From: Cytophagaceae bacterium
GTDB taxonomy: Bacteria; Bacteroidota; Bacteroidia; Cytophagales; Spirosomataceae
NCBI GenBank assembly: GCA_027486845.1
Contig: JAIXOL010000033.1
Span: forward strand, 1-64,000
Direction of reading: 5' to 3'
DNA length: 64,000 bases
Positions 1 through 9,510 of this stretch are shown here, in pieces (position 1 is the first letter of the stretch; the number at the start of each line of letters is the position of its first letter). Made by a program: the position numbers and the translations under genes. The notes below the pieces were generated by a model that was given only the letters and a program-made list of their open reading frames with translations, was not told the DNA's origin and searched no databases.

Positions 1-240
1 CCTCACCCCCGACCCCTCTCCACAGGAGAGGGGAGATTTTAAATTTTTCTTTTTGAAAGTCCTTCTCCTGTGGAGAAGGATTTAAGATAAGGTTTATACG
101 AAGATTTTAACGCTATAAAAACCTCACCCCCGACCCCTCTCCACAGGAGAGGGGAGATTTTAAATTTTTCTTTTTGAAAGTCCTTCTCCTGTGGAGAAGG
201 ATTTAGGATGAGGTTTATACGAAGTTTTTAACACCTAAAA
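1..240. repeat. Two tandem copies of a 120-121 bp hairpin repeat
   Basis: Two near-identical units start at 1 and 122. Each holds two perfect hairpins: CCCCTCTCC-aca-GGAGAGGGG and CCTTCTCC-tgt-GGAGAAGG, joined by AT-rich spacer. The same unit, reverse-complemented, forms a three-copy array at 6694-7040. The array touches the window edge, so more copies may lie upstream. This is a non-coding repeat; I see no ORF in it. Confidence 0.9.
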
Positions 241-508
241 AACATTTACACGCAACGGGGACCGTCAATCGACTGTTGCAAAGGTGAGGAAATATAATCC
301 GTCGTTTCTTATTGCATATCGGTATGCCGAATCGTTTAAAGCCCATTGTTAAAATTTATTTACTTTGGTACTTGATAATAACTGGTATGGTCGCATAGTT
401 TCACAACGGTTACAAATGCCTCGATAAGTCCAGCATCACAGATGCGGACTTACAGGAGCCTCGACTCCGCTCGGTTAGCGAAAGGTAATTCGTCATTCGT
501 AACTCGTC
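241..508. other. Intergenic region with a small hairpin
   Basis: There is no gene here. It holds one hairpin at about 427-452 (AAGTCC-a-GCATC-aca-GATGC-g-GACTT) and a short motif (cctcgactccgctcgg) that recurs almost exactly near 20922. It lies downstream of the giant minus-strand gene, so the hairpin could help termination, although it lacks a following T-run in that orientation. Confidence 0.5.
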
Positions 509-3500
509 TTAAAACCCATCTTTTTCATCTTCAACTTTTTTCTTTTTCTCGTCTTTTTTCTGGGTTTCGTCTTTTGGTACATCGGCTAATTTCTTGGCAT
601 TGCTAGGTTTTTGGCCTGCCACTTTTGGTTTTTCTTTGATTCCTCTATACGTTTCCAGGAAAGTCTTGCGGAAAATCATTGCTTCTGAAAAATCAACTGG
701 AATTACCTGATACTCTTTACTTTTTTTCTTGTCTGCTTTTGCGGTAATGGCAGCATTGAAATTATCATCCGATGAAAAAAGACCCATTTGACCATCTTTA
801 TAACCCATATAGTACCAGTTTTCTGCTGAAAGTTCTAAGAAAACATACATTTCGTCACCCGTGATTGGGTTTTTACGAATTTCGACATAGCCATTGACTT
901 TGGCATTGATATCTGTTTCACCGATATTTGAAATGCCCAATTTTCCAACACTTCGGTAGGAATTGTATTTGGGCGACCAAAGGAGTTTTAAATCACTGAA
1001 AACAATCGTATTGATGAATTTCGGAGAAAACTTAAACAAGGGGATATATTCACGAGCCGATTTTGCCTTATAATCATTGATGTCTTTATCGCCCACAAAC
1101 TTGGCAATTTTCGTCATCAAGTCCGTTGAATTTAATTCGATTGCAGCCTCATTTATCCCTAAATCAAGGTTCGTTTTCACAATTTTCTCAGCCATATTGC
1201 TTAGTAAAGGCTGTGCAATCGGGAAATTCATGAGCATCATGGTATTAAATTCATGATTGGCGGTATCAAGTCTAATTTTGGCAAAACCAGATGTTTGAAC
1301 ATATTGTGAAACTTTATCACTCAAAAGGTCGAATTTGCCTTCTAAATTAATAATTCCTTTTTCATCTAAAATCTCATATTTATTACTTGACAAAGCCCTC
1401 CCTTCCTCTGGAATAATACTGAACAAACGGTTCGGCTCATCTCGAAGGCATACCCCATTAGCTAAAAAAACGTCTTGGTCTTCGGGTAGTTCTTTTGGTG
1501 ATAAGAAGGTAGGATAAAGGCCATTGGAAGAAGCAGTTGTTCGGAAATGAAGTCCTGCAAAAATCGGCGAGTCTCCACTTTTCAAGTTTTCATCAACCGT
1601 AATCTTGATTTCTTCCGATTTATCTCCTTTATAGCTTATCCAATGTCCGCCAAGTTTCGGGTATTTTTTGAGTACTGGAATAATATAACCATCAAGCGAA
1701 AGGTTTTTGATTGGGGCAAGCATCGTAACTTCGCCTTTATACAGCATTTTAGGAGAAAGAAACACACTATCACGCTCACTAACTGTTGCTCGTGCCACAG
1801 TCGAAAGCTTATTATTTTTGCTAGTTTTGGTCTCGCCATTGAGCGTAATTTCATTCAACTCAAAGTTACCCATCTTGATATTGAAGGTATCCTTTTTCAC
1901 GTTGACGAACTGATAAGCAGCATCTCCTGTGTATTTATTTTTAGATACAATTTGGATATTTCCATTAATCAATTTGTGATACCCATTGAGCGTATCAATC
2001 GTCAAGCGTGCATTTTTAAATGGCTGCATCGCGGCATTCTGACGAATAGCGACTTGTCCTTTTGCCGGAATAATCTTCGCATCGGCCGATTTGATAAATG
2101 GCACACCACCAATATTTAAAGTCATTTGGTCGATATCATAAACCGCTGAATTAGCATTAAACGCCAAACCTTCCTGCGAAATATTGGTTGAGGTAAAGAC
2201 TGAAGTTTCGAGGTCACCTTTCATCGTAATCTTCTTGTCCTTGATATTCCATTCAGCACGGTCAACATTGGTTTTGTAGGCAGCGTACGGAAATTCAAAC
2301 GTCGAACTAGTGCTATCGTTGAAGTTTCCTTCGTTGGTCGCAATATTTACGATGCTCTTATTTATGTTGAAGTTGACATTTACATTTTTACCCAAAAGTA
2401 CCGATTTGGCCGTTGTTTGACTTGATTTTATATTAAACTGCGATTTATCCGCCATAAAACCTTCTTTATTAAACTTCAATTGGTCGGAAGCAGTCTCGGA
2501 GTCAGTACGAATCAGCTTACCCAAACCAAACAAGCCACCCGAACGCACAACCAACTTTCCCTTGAGCAAGGAAGTGCCGGTATAGAAATTGAAACCTGCT
2601 TTCGAGGCGATAATCATACTATCAACTTTCGGCATCCATTTCAAGCTATAATCAGTAATTTCAACTTGCGGAAAATAGGAGCTTTTCAAAACACTTTCAT
2701 TCACCTTTCCTATTTGACCAAATGCAGTCAGTGAATCGGCCATAAAAAGGATTTCTTTGGCGGTCATACTTGCCGCAAGGTGATTGATATTTCCTTCGGA
2801 ACGAAGCCCTTTTTCATCCATTGCCAAAGGCGAAGAGAAATTGACCGAGGTTTCATTACCAAAGATATTGTATTTGCCGTTTGGCACTTTATGCAAAAAA
2901 CCAAGTGTTGTATCGGGCATCACTCGCAAAACTTCTTTGAATGGCTTAAAGATATTTCCCGAATAAAAGGTGCCATTAAATGATAAATCTTTGACGGCCA
3001 AGCTATCCAAATCAATTTTCGGCACATCAAAACGCACTTCTCGGCTGTATTTTCGTATGCCACGAGCTGACTCATCAAAATAAACAATGACACCTTCGTC
3101 GATTTTAAGTTTTGGGTATTGCGGCAAATACACTTTTCCCGACTTATTATCTGGGCGATTAAGAAACAAGGTTCCTGGTTTCATGAATTTAATATGTCCA
3201 CCAATTTCTTGTCTGCCGCCTTTGCGATAAACTTCTTGTGGTGTGAAAGTAACAGAGTCAATTTTATTGAGTGAGAGTGAAAATTTTTCGTAATCAAACA
3301 ACAAATCCTTGCCCGAAAAGCGATAGTTTTTGGCTTTAAACTGTCCACTAAATGTAAAAGTGCGGTTTTTTGAGACCTTGATTGTACGGTCATAAGGCAA
3401 TACATACATTTTGAGTGAATCACTCAAATTAAATCTACGAATACCCCTGATTGTCAAGACTTTATCGTTGAGGTTCAGTGTGGCATTAGAAGTCGAATCT

Positions 3501-5272
3501 TTGCTATTTCCATAAATGGACGGAATCAAAAAATCATCAAAATCTCGTTTTCCTGCAAAAGCCAATAAGTAATGTTGTCCTTTATTAGTTAGCTTAAAAA
3601 TATCGTTCGAAGGATTATAATCGACAAAACCTTGCTGTACTGCTACCATCAAACCACCACCGATATTTTTCTTTGGCACATTATTATAGGCAGCGATTTC
3701 ATCCAAAGTGAAGCTTAGTTTATTATTTTTTTGTGTGAAATTCCCGACCATCAATAATGGATTGAAGCCCGAACCACCATTTAAGCCTGTTATTCTTTGG
3801 ACATCATAGAAATCGAAGGACTCAAATACAGCGGGCACTTGTGTTCTGGCCGAAACGATATAAAAATCCATTTTTCCTTCGTTCAAATACCAACGCATGG
3901 CATCAGATTTGATATTCATTTGGTGGTAAGTATCCGAAAACGTCGTTTCCTTAAATCCACCAACATCCATTTTATTGAGACGTAAAGTATTGTTTTTTTG
4001 ATTAAAATTCAATTTTACAGCTGGGTGATAAATCGAGTCTTTTTCAATAAAAGTTACAAAACTAGCCAATTGTGCAGTAATCAAGGAGTCACTCAACTCG
4101 AAGCGAGTACTAATGGCCTTAAAGGAATACTTCCCTTCTTTTTTAACCGATATGCTTGAATAGCGATTCTGAACCGAGGAAGAGAAAATCTTACTTCCCG
4201 ACATCGAAAACCCACCATGATATTCGATACTTCTGTCGATATTTTTAATCAAAGCATCACTTTGGTAAGACATAAAGCGAGGATACGTTGGCGGAGCATT
4301 TTTATTTCTTTTCTCACTTTTATATTCAAAAACACCTTTAATCGGAGCAGTCAAACGGTCGGCATAGGTCAAAGTTACCTCTTCGGCAGAAAACTTAGGA
4401 TTACGGATTTCAAAAGCAAAATCAGTTAAAATTACTGAAATTTGAGGTAACTTGGCACTTTCAAAACTAAACAAGCCTCCTTTTCCGACATAAATTCCAT
4501 CTTTCAGCGAAACAGTTCCACTTGTTTTTTTTATCCAAACCGAATCACTTGCCGTAGCTATCACAAAATCAATGTCATTCAACTGAATCGAAAGTCCACC
4601 AATGATTGGCAAAGATTTTTTATCAGAAGAAAATAGCGGTTTAGCCGAAGAAATGACAGCTTCGGAAGCGGGTGCAGTATCCCAATCATCAAAATATTTA
4701 GTTTCTGGAAGTTCGCTTGGCGTTTGGGGATTTGTTGTGGATGTAGGTGCTTGTACGCTAGTTTCCCCTTTTTTATCTAAAAATTTTATCTCATACGTTC
4801 CACCCAAAGCATACAATCGATTGAAATTTGAGGCATACAATCGGCGTTTTTCGATGAAATCCTTTAAAATCTCCAACATTTTGGTTGAAGTTTTTAAATC
4901 ATATCCATCGACAAATTTTTGAGTAATGTCAATCAAACTACTTACTTTTTCATCCGAAAACTTTTCTTGCTCAATCGCCTTATTAAGAATCGTGAAGAAA
5001 AAATAGAACTGAGCCAATTTATGTCCACGAGTTCCCATGCTACGACAAGTGGCAATGAGTGCTTTTTTCTGTTCTTGGCTAAATCGTGAGTTCCAATAGG
5101 TTTCAAACTTTTTGCCTGTTGCAATCGCAAATGAGTTATTGTCAGTTGCCATAACGGACTGAATATCCGAAATGAAGGCTTCGGGTTGCTCAGAAAGCCT
5201 AATCACCTGTGCTTTTGATGAAAAAGACAGTAAGGTAATGATGAGAAATAAAATGAATTTAAATTGCTTCAT
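509..5272 (-). CDS. Giant secreted beta-rich protein of unknown function (1587 aa)
   Basis: I do not recognise a named family. Residues 1-21 are a clean Sec signal peptide ending in SSKAQ. The mature protein has no transmembrane segment and no catalytic motif. It consists mostly of short alternating hydrophobic/polar stretches of predicted beta strand, with recurring phrases such as LSDSL, LTIRG and FSGKDLLFDYEKF. About residues 170-220 are a Thr/Pro/Ser linker, and the last 40 residues are a Lys/Glu/Asp tail. The length and strand pattern recall long bridge-like or LptA/AsmA-type periplasmic proteins, but that is inference. It is a single gene with no operon partner, flanked by inverted copies of a 120-bp repeat. 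The reading frame is intact throughout. Confidence 0.85.
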   Translation of the reverse strand: MKQFKFILFLIITLLSFSSKAQVIRLSEQPEAFISDIQSVMATDNNSFAIATGKKFETYWNSRFSQEQKKALIATCRSMGTRGHKLAQFYFFFTILNKAIEQEKFSDEKVSSLIDITQKFVDGYDLKTSTKMLEILKDFIEKRRLYASNFNRLYALGGTYEIKFLDKKGETSVQAPTSTTNPQTPSELPETKYFDDWDTAPASEAVISSAKPLFSSDKKSLPIIGGLSIQLNDIDFVIATASDSVWIKKTSGTVSLKDGIYVGKGGLFSFESAKLPQISVILTDFAFEIRNPKFSAEEVTLTYADRLTAPIKGVFEYKSEKRNKNAPPTYPRFMSYQSDALIKNIDRSIEYHGGFSMSGSKIFSSSVQNRYSSISVKKEGKYSFKAISTRFELSDSLITAQLASFVTFIEKDSIYHPAVKLNFNQKNNTLRLNKMDVGGFKETTFSDTYHQMNIKSDAMRWYLNEGKMDFYIVSARTQVPAVFESFDFYDVQRITGLNGGSGFNPLLMVGNFTQKNNKLSFTLDEIAAYNNVPKKNIGGGLMVAVQQGFVDYNPSNDIFKLTNKGQHYLLAFAGKRDFDDFLIPSIYGNSKDSTSNATLNLNDKVLTIRGIRRFNLSDSLKMYVLPYDRTIKVSKNRTFTFSGQFKAKNYRFSGKDLLFDYEKFSLSLNKIDSVTFTPQEVYRKGGRQEIGGHIKFMKPGTLFLNRPDNKSGKVYLPQYPKLKIDEGVIVYFDESARGIRKYSREVRFDVPKIDLDSLAVKDLSFNGTFYSGNIFKPFKEVLRVMPDTTLGFLHKVPNGKYNIFGNETSVNFSSPLAMDEKGLRSEGNINHLAASMTAKEILFMADSLTAFGQIGKVNESVLKSSYFPQVEITDYSLKWMPKVDSMIIASKAGFNFYTGTSLLKGKLVVRSGGLFGLGKLIRTDSETASDQLKFNKEGFMADKSQFNIKSSQTTAKSVLLGKNVNVNFNINKSIVNIATNEGNFNDSTSSTFEFPYAAYKTNVDRAEWNIKDKKITMKGDLETSVFTSTNISQEGLAFNANSAVYDIDQMTLNIGGVPFIKSADAKIIPAKGQVAIRQNAAMQPFKNARLTIDTLNGYHKLINGNIQIVSKNKYTGDAAYQFVNVKKDTFNIKMGNFELNEITLNGETKTSKNNKLSTVARATVSERDSVFLSPKMLYKGEVTMLAPIKNLSLDGYIIPVLKKYPKLGGHWISYKGDKSEEIKITVDENLKSGDSPIFAGLHFRTTASSNGLYPTFLSPKELPEDQDVFLANGVCLRDEPNRLFSIIPEEGRALSSNKYEILDEKGIINLEGKFDLLSDKVSQYVQTSGFAKIRLDTANHEFNTMMLMNFPIAQPLLSNMAEKIVKTNLDLGINEAAIELNSTDLMTKIAKFVGDKDINDYKAKSAREYIPLFKFSPKFINTIVFSDLKLLWSPKYNSYRSVGKLGISNIGETDINAKVNGYVEIRKNPITGDEMYVFLELSAENWYYMGYKDGQMGLFSSDDNFNAAITAKADKKKSKEYQVIPVDFSEAMIFRKTFLETYRGIKEKPKVAGQKPSNAKKLADVPKDETQKKDEKKKKVEDEKDGF

Positions 5273-5721
5273 GGGTGAATAGTCGTCAATAAACAGTTTT
5301 CAGTAAACAGTTATACTTAAAAGGCACAGAGTTGCAAAGGTTCAGAGGCGACCGTCGCTCGGTACAAAGTATTGATAATGAGATAATTAAGCAGTCCACA
5401 ATCAATAGTTTATAAGTGCTTGAGCTAAATTAATTTAGATTAAAATGATTTTGTTTGACCCCATTCGGGGCGGCAGCCGCTGCTGTCAGATATTGGTAGT
5501 ATTATTGTTTTTCTACCAATATGCGACCCCGAATGGGGTCGAACCCTAATTTTACAATAATCTAAACTAAATACGATGAACTACTTAGTCCATATTAACA
5601 TAACATAATGTCTATCAGTTTTTTATGAAAAACAAATTTGACGATTAATCTTGTCTCATTACTTAAGTGCTTAGAAAAACAAATACTTTTAGGTAAAAAT
5701 ATTTTTTCGAGAATAGATTGT
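5273..5721. other. Intergenic region holding two repeat elements
   Basis: This gene-free gap contains a cruciform element (5434-5566) and a partial copy of a dispersed AT-rich repeat (about 5586-5650, around tatgaaaaacaaattt). I see no ORF or RNA gene. Confidence 0.6.
5434..5566. repeat. MITE-like nested inverted-repeat element
   Basis: Outer 8-bp arms TTTAGATT (5434-5441) and AATCTAAA (5559-5566) enclose GACCCCATTCGGGG near 5457-5470 and CGACCCCGAATGGGGTCG near 5524-5541. A central stem ATATTGGTAG / CTACCAATAT lies inside these. The arms are themselves palindromic. It has no coding content. The size of about 133 bp and the terminal inverted repeats resemble a miniature element; no target duplication is obvious. 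Confidence 0.6.
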
Positions 5722-6546
5722 TCAACTTTTAAAAACGACCGAAGCCCATTGATTCTTGCTTAGTTGGGCTACTTTTTTTAAACCAAGCGATTCGGCAAGC
5801 ACCTGAATATCAGCAATATCGGCTTCATAAAAACCACTGATGATAAGCGAAGCACCTTCGGCCATGAATGTTGTGTATGCTGGAATTTGCTGCAACAGAA
5901 TATTTCGATTAATATTAGCCAAAACGATATCATATTTATCCTGTGGCTCGTCTTCGATAGTACCCAATCTAACCGCAATATTGCTTGCCTTATTTAATGC
6001 AATATTCTCGATTGTATTATCGACCGACCATTCGTCAATATCAAAGGCACTGATATATTTTGCACCGAGTTTTTCGGCCAAAATTGCCAAAATACCCGTT
6101 CCTGTGCCAATATCAAGCACTTTTTTATCTTGATGTGGAATGCTAAGTTGATGCTCCATGACCATAGAGGTAGTTTCATGATGCCCGGTTCCGAACGACA
6201 TTTTTGGCGTAATGATGATTTCGTACAAGTAGTTGGCTTGTGGCTCATGGAAATCGGCACGCACATAAATATCATTACCGATAGAAATGGCTTGGAAGTT
6301 TTTTTCCCATTCTGCATTCCAATTTTGTTTGGCAATTTGCTTGAAAGCATAAGAAATGGGTGTTCGCTCGGCATAAATTTCGAGCATATTTTTTACGGCT
6401 AAATCTTCAAAAAGAGCTTCTTGAATATAGGCTTCTAAGCCATCTTCGGTTTCAACAAAAGTTTCAAAGCCAAGTTCGGCCAATTCAGCCATCATGATTT
6501 CATTGAAATCAAGGTCAATTTGTAAAGAAAGTTCGATGTATGACAC
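5722..6546 (-). CDS. prmA: Ribosomal protein L11 methyltransferase
   Basis: SAM-dependent enzyme that trimethylates ribosomal protein L11. The N-terminal domain (about 1-95) matches the L11-binding part of the family. The catalytic Rossmann domain follows, with the typical PrmA motif TPKMSFGTGHHETT (about 113-126), SAM-binding motif VLDIGTGTGIL (143-153), and an NIN motif (VLANINRNIL, about 207) in place of the usual NPPY. The length of 274 aa is normal for Bacteroidota. It sits alone between the giant protein gene and a repeat-rich gap, with no obvious operon partner. Confidence 0.95.
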   Translation of the reverse strand: MSYIELSLQIDLDFNEIMMAELAELGFETFVETEDGLEAYIQEALFEDLAVKNMLEIYAERTPISYAFKQIAKQNWNAEWEKNFQAISIGNDIYVRADFHEPQANYLYEIIITPKMSFGTGHHETTSMVMEHQLSIPHQDKKVLDIGTGTGILAILAEKLGAKYISAFDIDEWSVDNTIENIALNKASNIAVRLGTIEDEPQDKYDIVLANINRNILLQQIPAYTTFMAEGASLIISGFYEADIADIQVLAESLGLKKVAQLSKNQWASVVFKS

Positions 6547-6693
6547 TTTTAGGAATTTTATTTGATTGTAAGCCCTAAAGTTCGGAAATTCTTTGCTATC
6601 AACAATAAAATTATTTTGAACAAGTACTGAGACAAGAGATTCGAGAAGACCAATGCCATTAGAGTTGCGTGCCGAAGACCCTGATGGAACGAA

Positions 6694-7040
6694 ATCTCCC
6701 CTCTCATGTGGAGAGGGGTCGGGGGTGAGGTTTTTTTAGCGTTAAAATCTACTTATAAACATCATCCTAATTCCTTCTCCACAGCAGAAGGACTTTGAAA
6801 AAAAGAATCAATTATCTCCCCTCTCATGTGGAGAGGGGCCGGGGGTGAGGTTTTTTTAACGTTAAAATCTACTTATAAACCTCATCCTAATTCCTTCTCC
6901 ACAGCAGAAGGATTTTAAAAAAAAGAATCAATTATCTCCCCTCTCATGTGGAGAGGGGTCGGGGGTGAGGTTTTTTTAGCGTTAAAATCTACTTATAAAC
7001 ATCATCTTAAATCCTTCTCCACAGGAGAAAGACTTTGAAA
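6694..7040. repeat. Three tandem copies of the 120-bp hairpin repeat (inverted relative to 1-240)
   Basis: Units start at 6694, 6814 and 6934, an exact 120-bp period. Each begins atctcccctctcatgtggag and carries the two hairpins seen at 1-240, in the opposite orientation. The copies differ by only a few substitutions, for example gtc/gcc after gagaggg. Divergence rises at the end of the third copy. Confidence 0.9.
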
Positions 7041-7064
7041 TTGAAGAAATTACGTGGTAATCGT

Positions 7065-7190
7065 GGATTACAAATCCACTACTCTAAAGTCGAAGATTGA
7101 AAATCTCGACCAACGGGTGAATTTACGTAGAAAAACGTGTATTACAAATCCATTGCTATAAGGTCGAAGATTATAAATCTCGACCAGTTG
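7065..7190. repeat. Two copies of a hairpin repeat (ggattacaaatcc family)
   Basis: Copies begin at 7065 and 7139, 74 bp apart. Each has GGATT-aca-AATCC (degenerate in copy two) followed by an imperfect stem GTCGAAGATT...AATCTCGAC. A third copy lies at 51383-51435, far away in the window, so this is a dispersed family. Confidence 0.75.
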
Positions 7191-7200
7191 GGGGGCAAAA

Positions 7201-7240
7201 AACTGCCAACTGCCAACTGAAAACTGCCGACTGCCAACTA
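7201..7240. repeat. Heptamer repeat run (aactgcc-type)
   Basis: Nearly six 7-bp units (aactgcc, aactgcc, aactgaa, aactgcc, gactgcc, aacta) run directly into the stop codon (7238-7240) of the nucleotide-sugar dehydrogenase gene. The same heptamer type occurs inside a glycosyltransferase gene at 36305-36363. Confidence 0.8.
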
Positions 7241-8443
7241 TCTGAGGGAACTGAAGGAAAAGGTACTGATATTGAACAAAAGGGCGTTTGGAAGGGCAAA
7301 ATCGGGATAATTCAAATTTTCAAAAATCTGATGGTTGGTAGCTTTAATGATAAGATGATACTGTTGATTATTGGAAAGGCTGTTAATATTTACGATAGCA
7401 TTTGGCTCGGCAACTGGGTCGAAAACAGCTATTTGAGCCTTGTTTTTATTGAGTTTTTCTACTAAATCAATGATTAATGAGCCTTTTATACTTGGAGTAT
7501 TGGATTTATAACTGATTCCTAAAACCAAAATTTTGAATGTTGCGTTTTGTGGATAAACCTCTTGAAGCTTGGCAAAAACAAGGTTAGTAATCGTTTGTGG
7601 CAAAGTATCATTGATTTGACGAGCGACTGAAAGCGTATTGTCTTTTTTATCAGAAAGATGATTCAAATATTGAGATGCCAAAGGCAGACAGTCACCGCCT
7701 ACAAGTCCGGTTGAAAACTTCAAAAAATTCCATTTCGTGCTACTCGCTTGCCAAACTTCTTCAAAGGAAATATTGTTTTCAGTCAAAATCGTGGCCACAT
7801 TATTCATGAAAGCGATATTAATATCTCTTTGGGCATTTTCGATGAGCTTAGCCGCTTCAGCCACACGAATAGATGGAGCTAAATACGTGCCTGCTTCAAC
7901 AATCGAACGATACAGTTCATCTACTCTTTGAGCAGTTTCAGAATTTGACCCAGACGTTATCTTAATGGTATTTTTTAAGGTATGAATCGTATCAGCAGTA
8001 TTGATTCTTTCGGGCGAATAGCCAACAAAAAAGTCGATATTAAACTTCAAACCACTGATTTTCTCCAAAATTGGTACGCAAATACCTTCAGTACAGCCAG
8101 GAAAAACCGTTGATTCGTAAATAACCAAATCGTCTTTTTTAAGAAGAAAAGCGATGCTTTGAGTAGCTGTCAATAAATGATGCAAATCGGGATTCCCCTC
8201 TTGATCAACCGAAGTTGAAACCGCAATGATAAAGATATGGCAGTTTGAGAGCGTATGTATCGTATTTGTGAAAGAAAGATTAACTGAGGAGGTTTCACTT
8301 GCTAATCTTTCTATTTTTGAAGCATCAATATCATAGCCAATCGTTGGGTACTTTTCGCCTAATGCTATAGCTAAAGGCAAACCGATATTACCTAAGCCAA
8401 TGATGGCGATATGGGGGTTTTGTATGGGAATCAACTCAAGCAA
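7238..8443 (-). CDS. UDP-sugar (UDP-glucose/ManNAc type) dehydrogenase
   Basis: NAD-dependent oxidation of a nucleotide-activated sugar to its uronic acid, supplying charged sugars for surface polysaccharide. The N-terminal Rossmann motif is [10 protein letters not shown] (14-23). YSPERI (142-147) and the central K/N residues (AAKLIEN, 197-203) match the WecC/WbpA/TviB family. The catalytic Cys is C252 in GGDCLP, where relatives usually have GGHC or GGSC. The protein is 401 aa, somewhat short, and its C-terminal tail looks atypical and ends at a heptamer repeat, so the tail may be altered. It starts 8 nt inside the end of rfbA, implying translational coupling. The substrate cannot be decided from sequence. 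Confidence 0.85.
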   Translation of the reverse strand: MLELIPIQNPHIAIIGLGNIGLPLAIALGEKYPTIGYDIDASKIERLASETSSVNLSFTNTIHTLSNCHIFIIAVSTSVDQEGNPDLHHLLTATQSIAFLLKKDDLVIYESTVFPGCTEGICVPILEKISGLKFNIDFFVGYSPERINTADTIHTLKNTIKITSGSNSETAQRVDELYRSIVEAGTYLAPSIRVAEAAKLIENAQRDINIAFMNNVATILTENNISFEEVWQASSTKWNFLKFSTGLVGGDCLPLASQYLNHLSDKKDNTLSVARQINDTLPQTITNLVFAKLQEVYPQNATFKILVLGISYKSNTPSIKGSLIIDLVEKLNKNKAQIAVFDPVAEPNAIVNINSLSNNQQYHLIIKATNHQIFENLNYPDFALPNALLFNISTFSFSSLR

Positions 8444-9296
8444 TCAAGTTTAATAAATAGGCACCGTAACCACTCTTTACTAATGGTTTAGCGATTGCTT
8501 CGAGTTGTTGAGCATCAATAAAGCCCATACGGTAAGCTACTTCTTCAATACAACCAACTTTCAAACCTTGACGCTCTTCGATCACTTGAACAAACTGCCC
8601 TGCCTGCATCAAAGATTGGAAAGTACCTGTATCAAGCCAAGCAGTGCCACGATTCATGATACCGACTTGGAGTTTTCCTTGTTCTAAATAAACTCGGTTG
8701 ATATCGGTTATTTCGAGTTCACCTCGTGGTGAAGGCTTGATATTTTGAGCTATTTCTACTACTTGATTATCATAAAAATATAAACCGGGCACAGCATAAT
8801 TTGATTTTGGCTTTTCTGGCTTTTCTTCAATTGAAATGGCCTTTAAGTTTTCATTAAATGCTACTACACCATATCTTTCGGGGTCATGCACTTGGTAAGC
8901 AAATACAACTCCCCCTTCTGGATTTGTGCTGCTCTGCAATAATTTACTTAAACCACTTCCGTAAAAAATATTATCACCTAAAACCAAGGCTACGCTATCA
9001 TTCCCGATAAAATCAGCACCAATGATAAAAGCTTGAGCCAAACCATCAGGACTTGGTTGTTCGGCATAACTAAAGCTACACCCAATACGAGAGCCATCTC
9101 CCAATAATTTCTGAAAATGCGGCAAATCGTGTGGTGTAGAAATAATTAATATTTCTTTGATTCCGGCCAACATTAAAATAGAAAGTGGATAATAAATCAT
9201 CGGTTTATCATACACAGGCATGAGTTGTTTGCTTACTGCCAATGTGAGTGGGTGCAATCTCGTACCCGAACCTCCTGCTAATATTATTCCTTTCAT
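8436..9296 (-). CDS. rfbA: Glucose-1-phosphate thymidylyltransferase
   Basis: Makes dTDP-glucose from dTTP and glucose-1-phosphate, the first step to dTDP-rhamnose and other deoxysugars. The nucleotide-binding signature [11 protein letters not shown] lies at 8-18. [17 protein letters not shown] (about 24-40) and the VLGDNIFYG block are classic RmlA. At 286 aa it is full length. It overlaps the downstream dehydrogenase start by 8 nt and follows the Wzz-like gene after about 215 bp. The other dTDP-rhamnose genes (rfbB, rfbC, rfbD) are not in this window. Confidence 0.95.
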   Translation of the reverse strand: MKGIILAGGSGTRLHPLTLAVSKQLMPVYDKPMIYYPLSILMLAGIKEILIISTPHDLPHFQKLLGDGSRIGCSFSYAEQPSPDGLAQAFIIGADFIGNDSVALVLGDNIFYGSGLSKLLQSSTNPEGGVVFAYQVHDPERYGVVAFNENLKAISIEEKPEKPKSNYAVPGLYFYDNQVVEIAQNIKPSPRGELEITDINRVYLEQGKLQVGIMNRGTAWLDTGTFQSLMQAGQFVQVIEERQGLKVGCIEEVAYRMGFIDAQQLEAIAKPLVKSGYGAYLLNLIA

Positions 9297-9403
9297 AAAA
9301 TAATGTTTAAATTCGTAGATACTAGATTCGAGATACTTGATAAGCGAAAAGGCAATATTAATCGATAAATTGAAATGATGTAAATATTGATTTTATTGTT
9401 ATA

Positions 9404-9467
9404 TCGCAACGGCGAACCGTCGCTGCGGCGAACCGTCGCACCGGCGAACCGGCGAACCGTCGCACCG
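9404..9467. repeat. GC-rich cggcgaaccgtcgc direct repeats
   Basis: Two full and two partial copies of CGGCGAACCGTCGC sit between the wzz-like gene and rfbA, in otherwise AT-rich DNA. Fragments of the same motif (gaccgtc, ccgtcgctcg) occur near 260, 5350 and 40315. Confidence 0.6.
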
Positions 9468-9510
9468 TCTCGTGTCTTTTGTCTCGTATCTCTTGTCTCA
9501 ATAAAACCCT

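Larger units (their letters stand above)
6547..7237. other. Repeat-packed intergenic region
   Basis: This gap of about 690 bp has no gene. In order it holds AT-rich upstream DNA of prmA, a three-copy 120-bp hairpin array (6694-7040), two copies of a different hairpin repeat (7065-7117 and 7139-7190), and a heptamer run (7201-7240) that reaches the stop codon of the next gene. Confidence 0.8.

Noticed and set aside
1-240. Possible CRISPR array (also 6694-7040)
   Set aside because: The whole 120-bp unit is repeated, including what would be the spacer. No cas genes are nearby.
1547-2119. 190-codon plus-strand frame
   Set aside because: It lies wholly antisense to the giant gene, has no domain, and the minus-strand frame has a signal peptide and coherent composition.
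4602-4922. 106-codon plus-strand frame with a hydrophobic part
   Set aside because: Antisense to the start of the giant gene; composition reflects the other strand.
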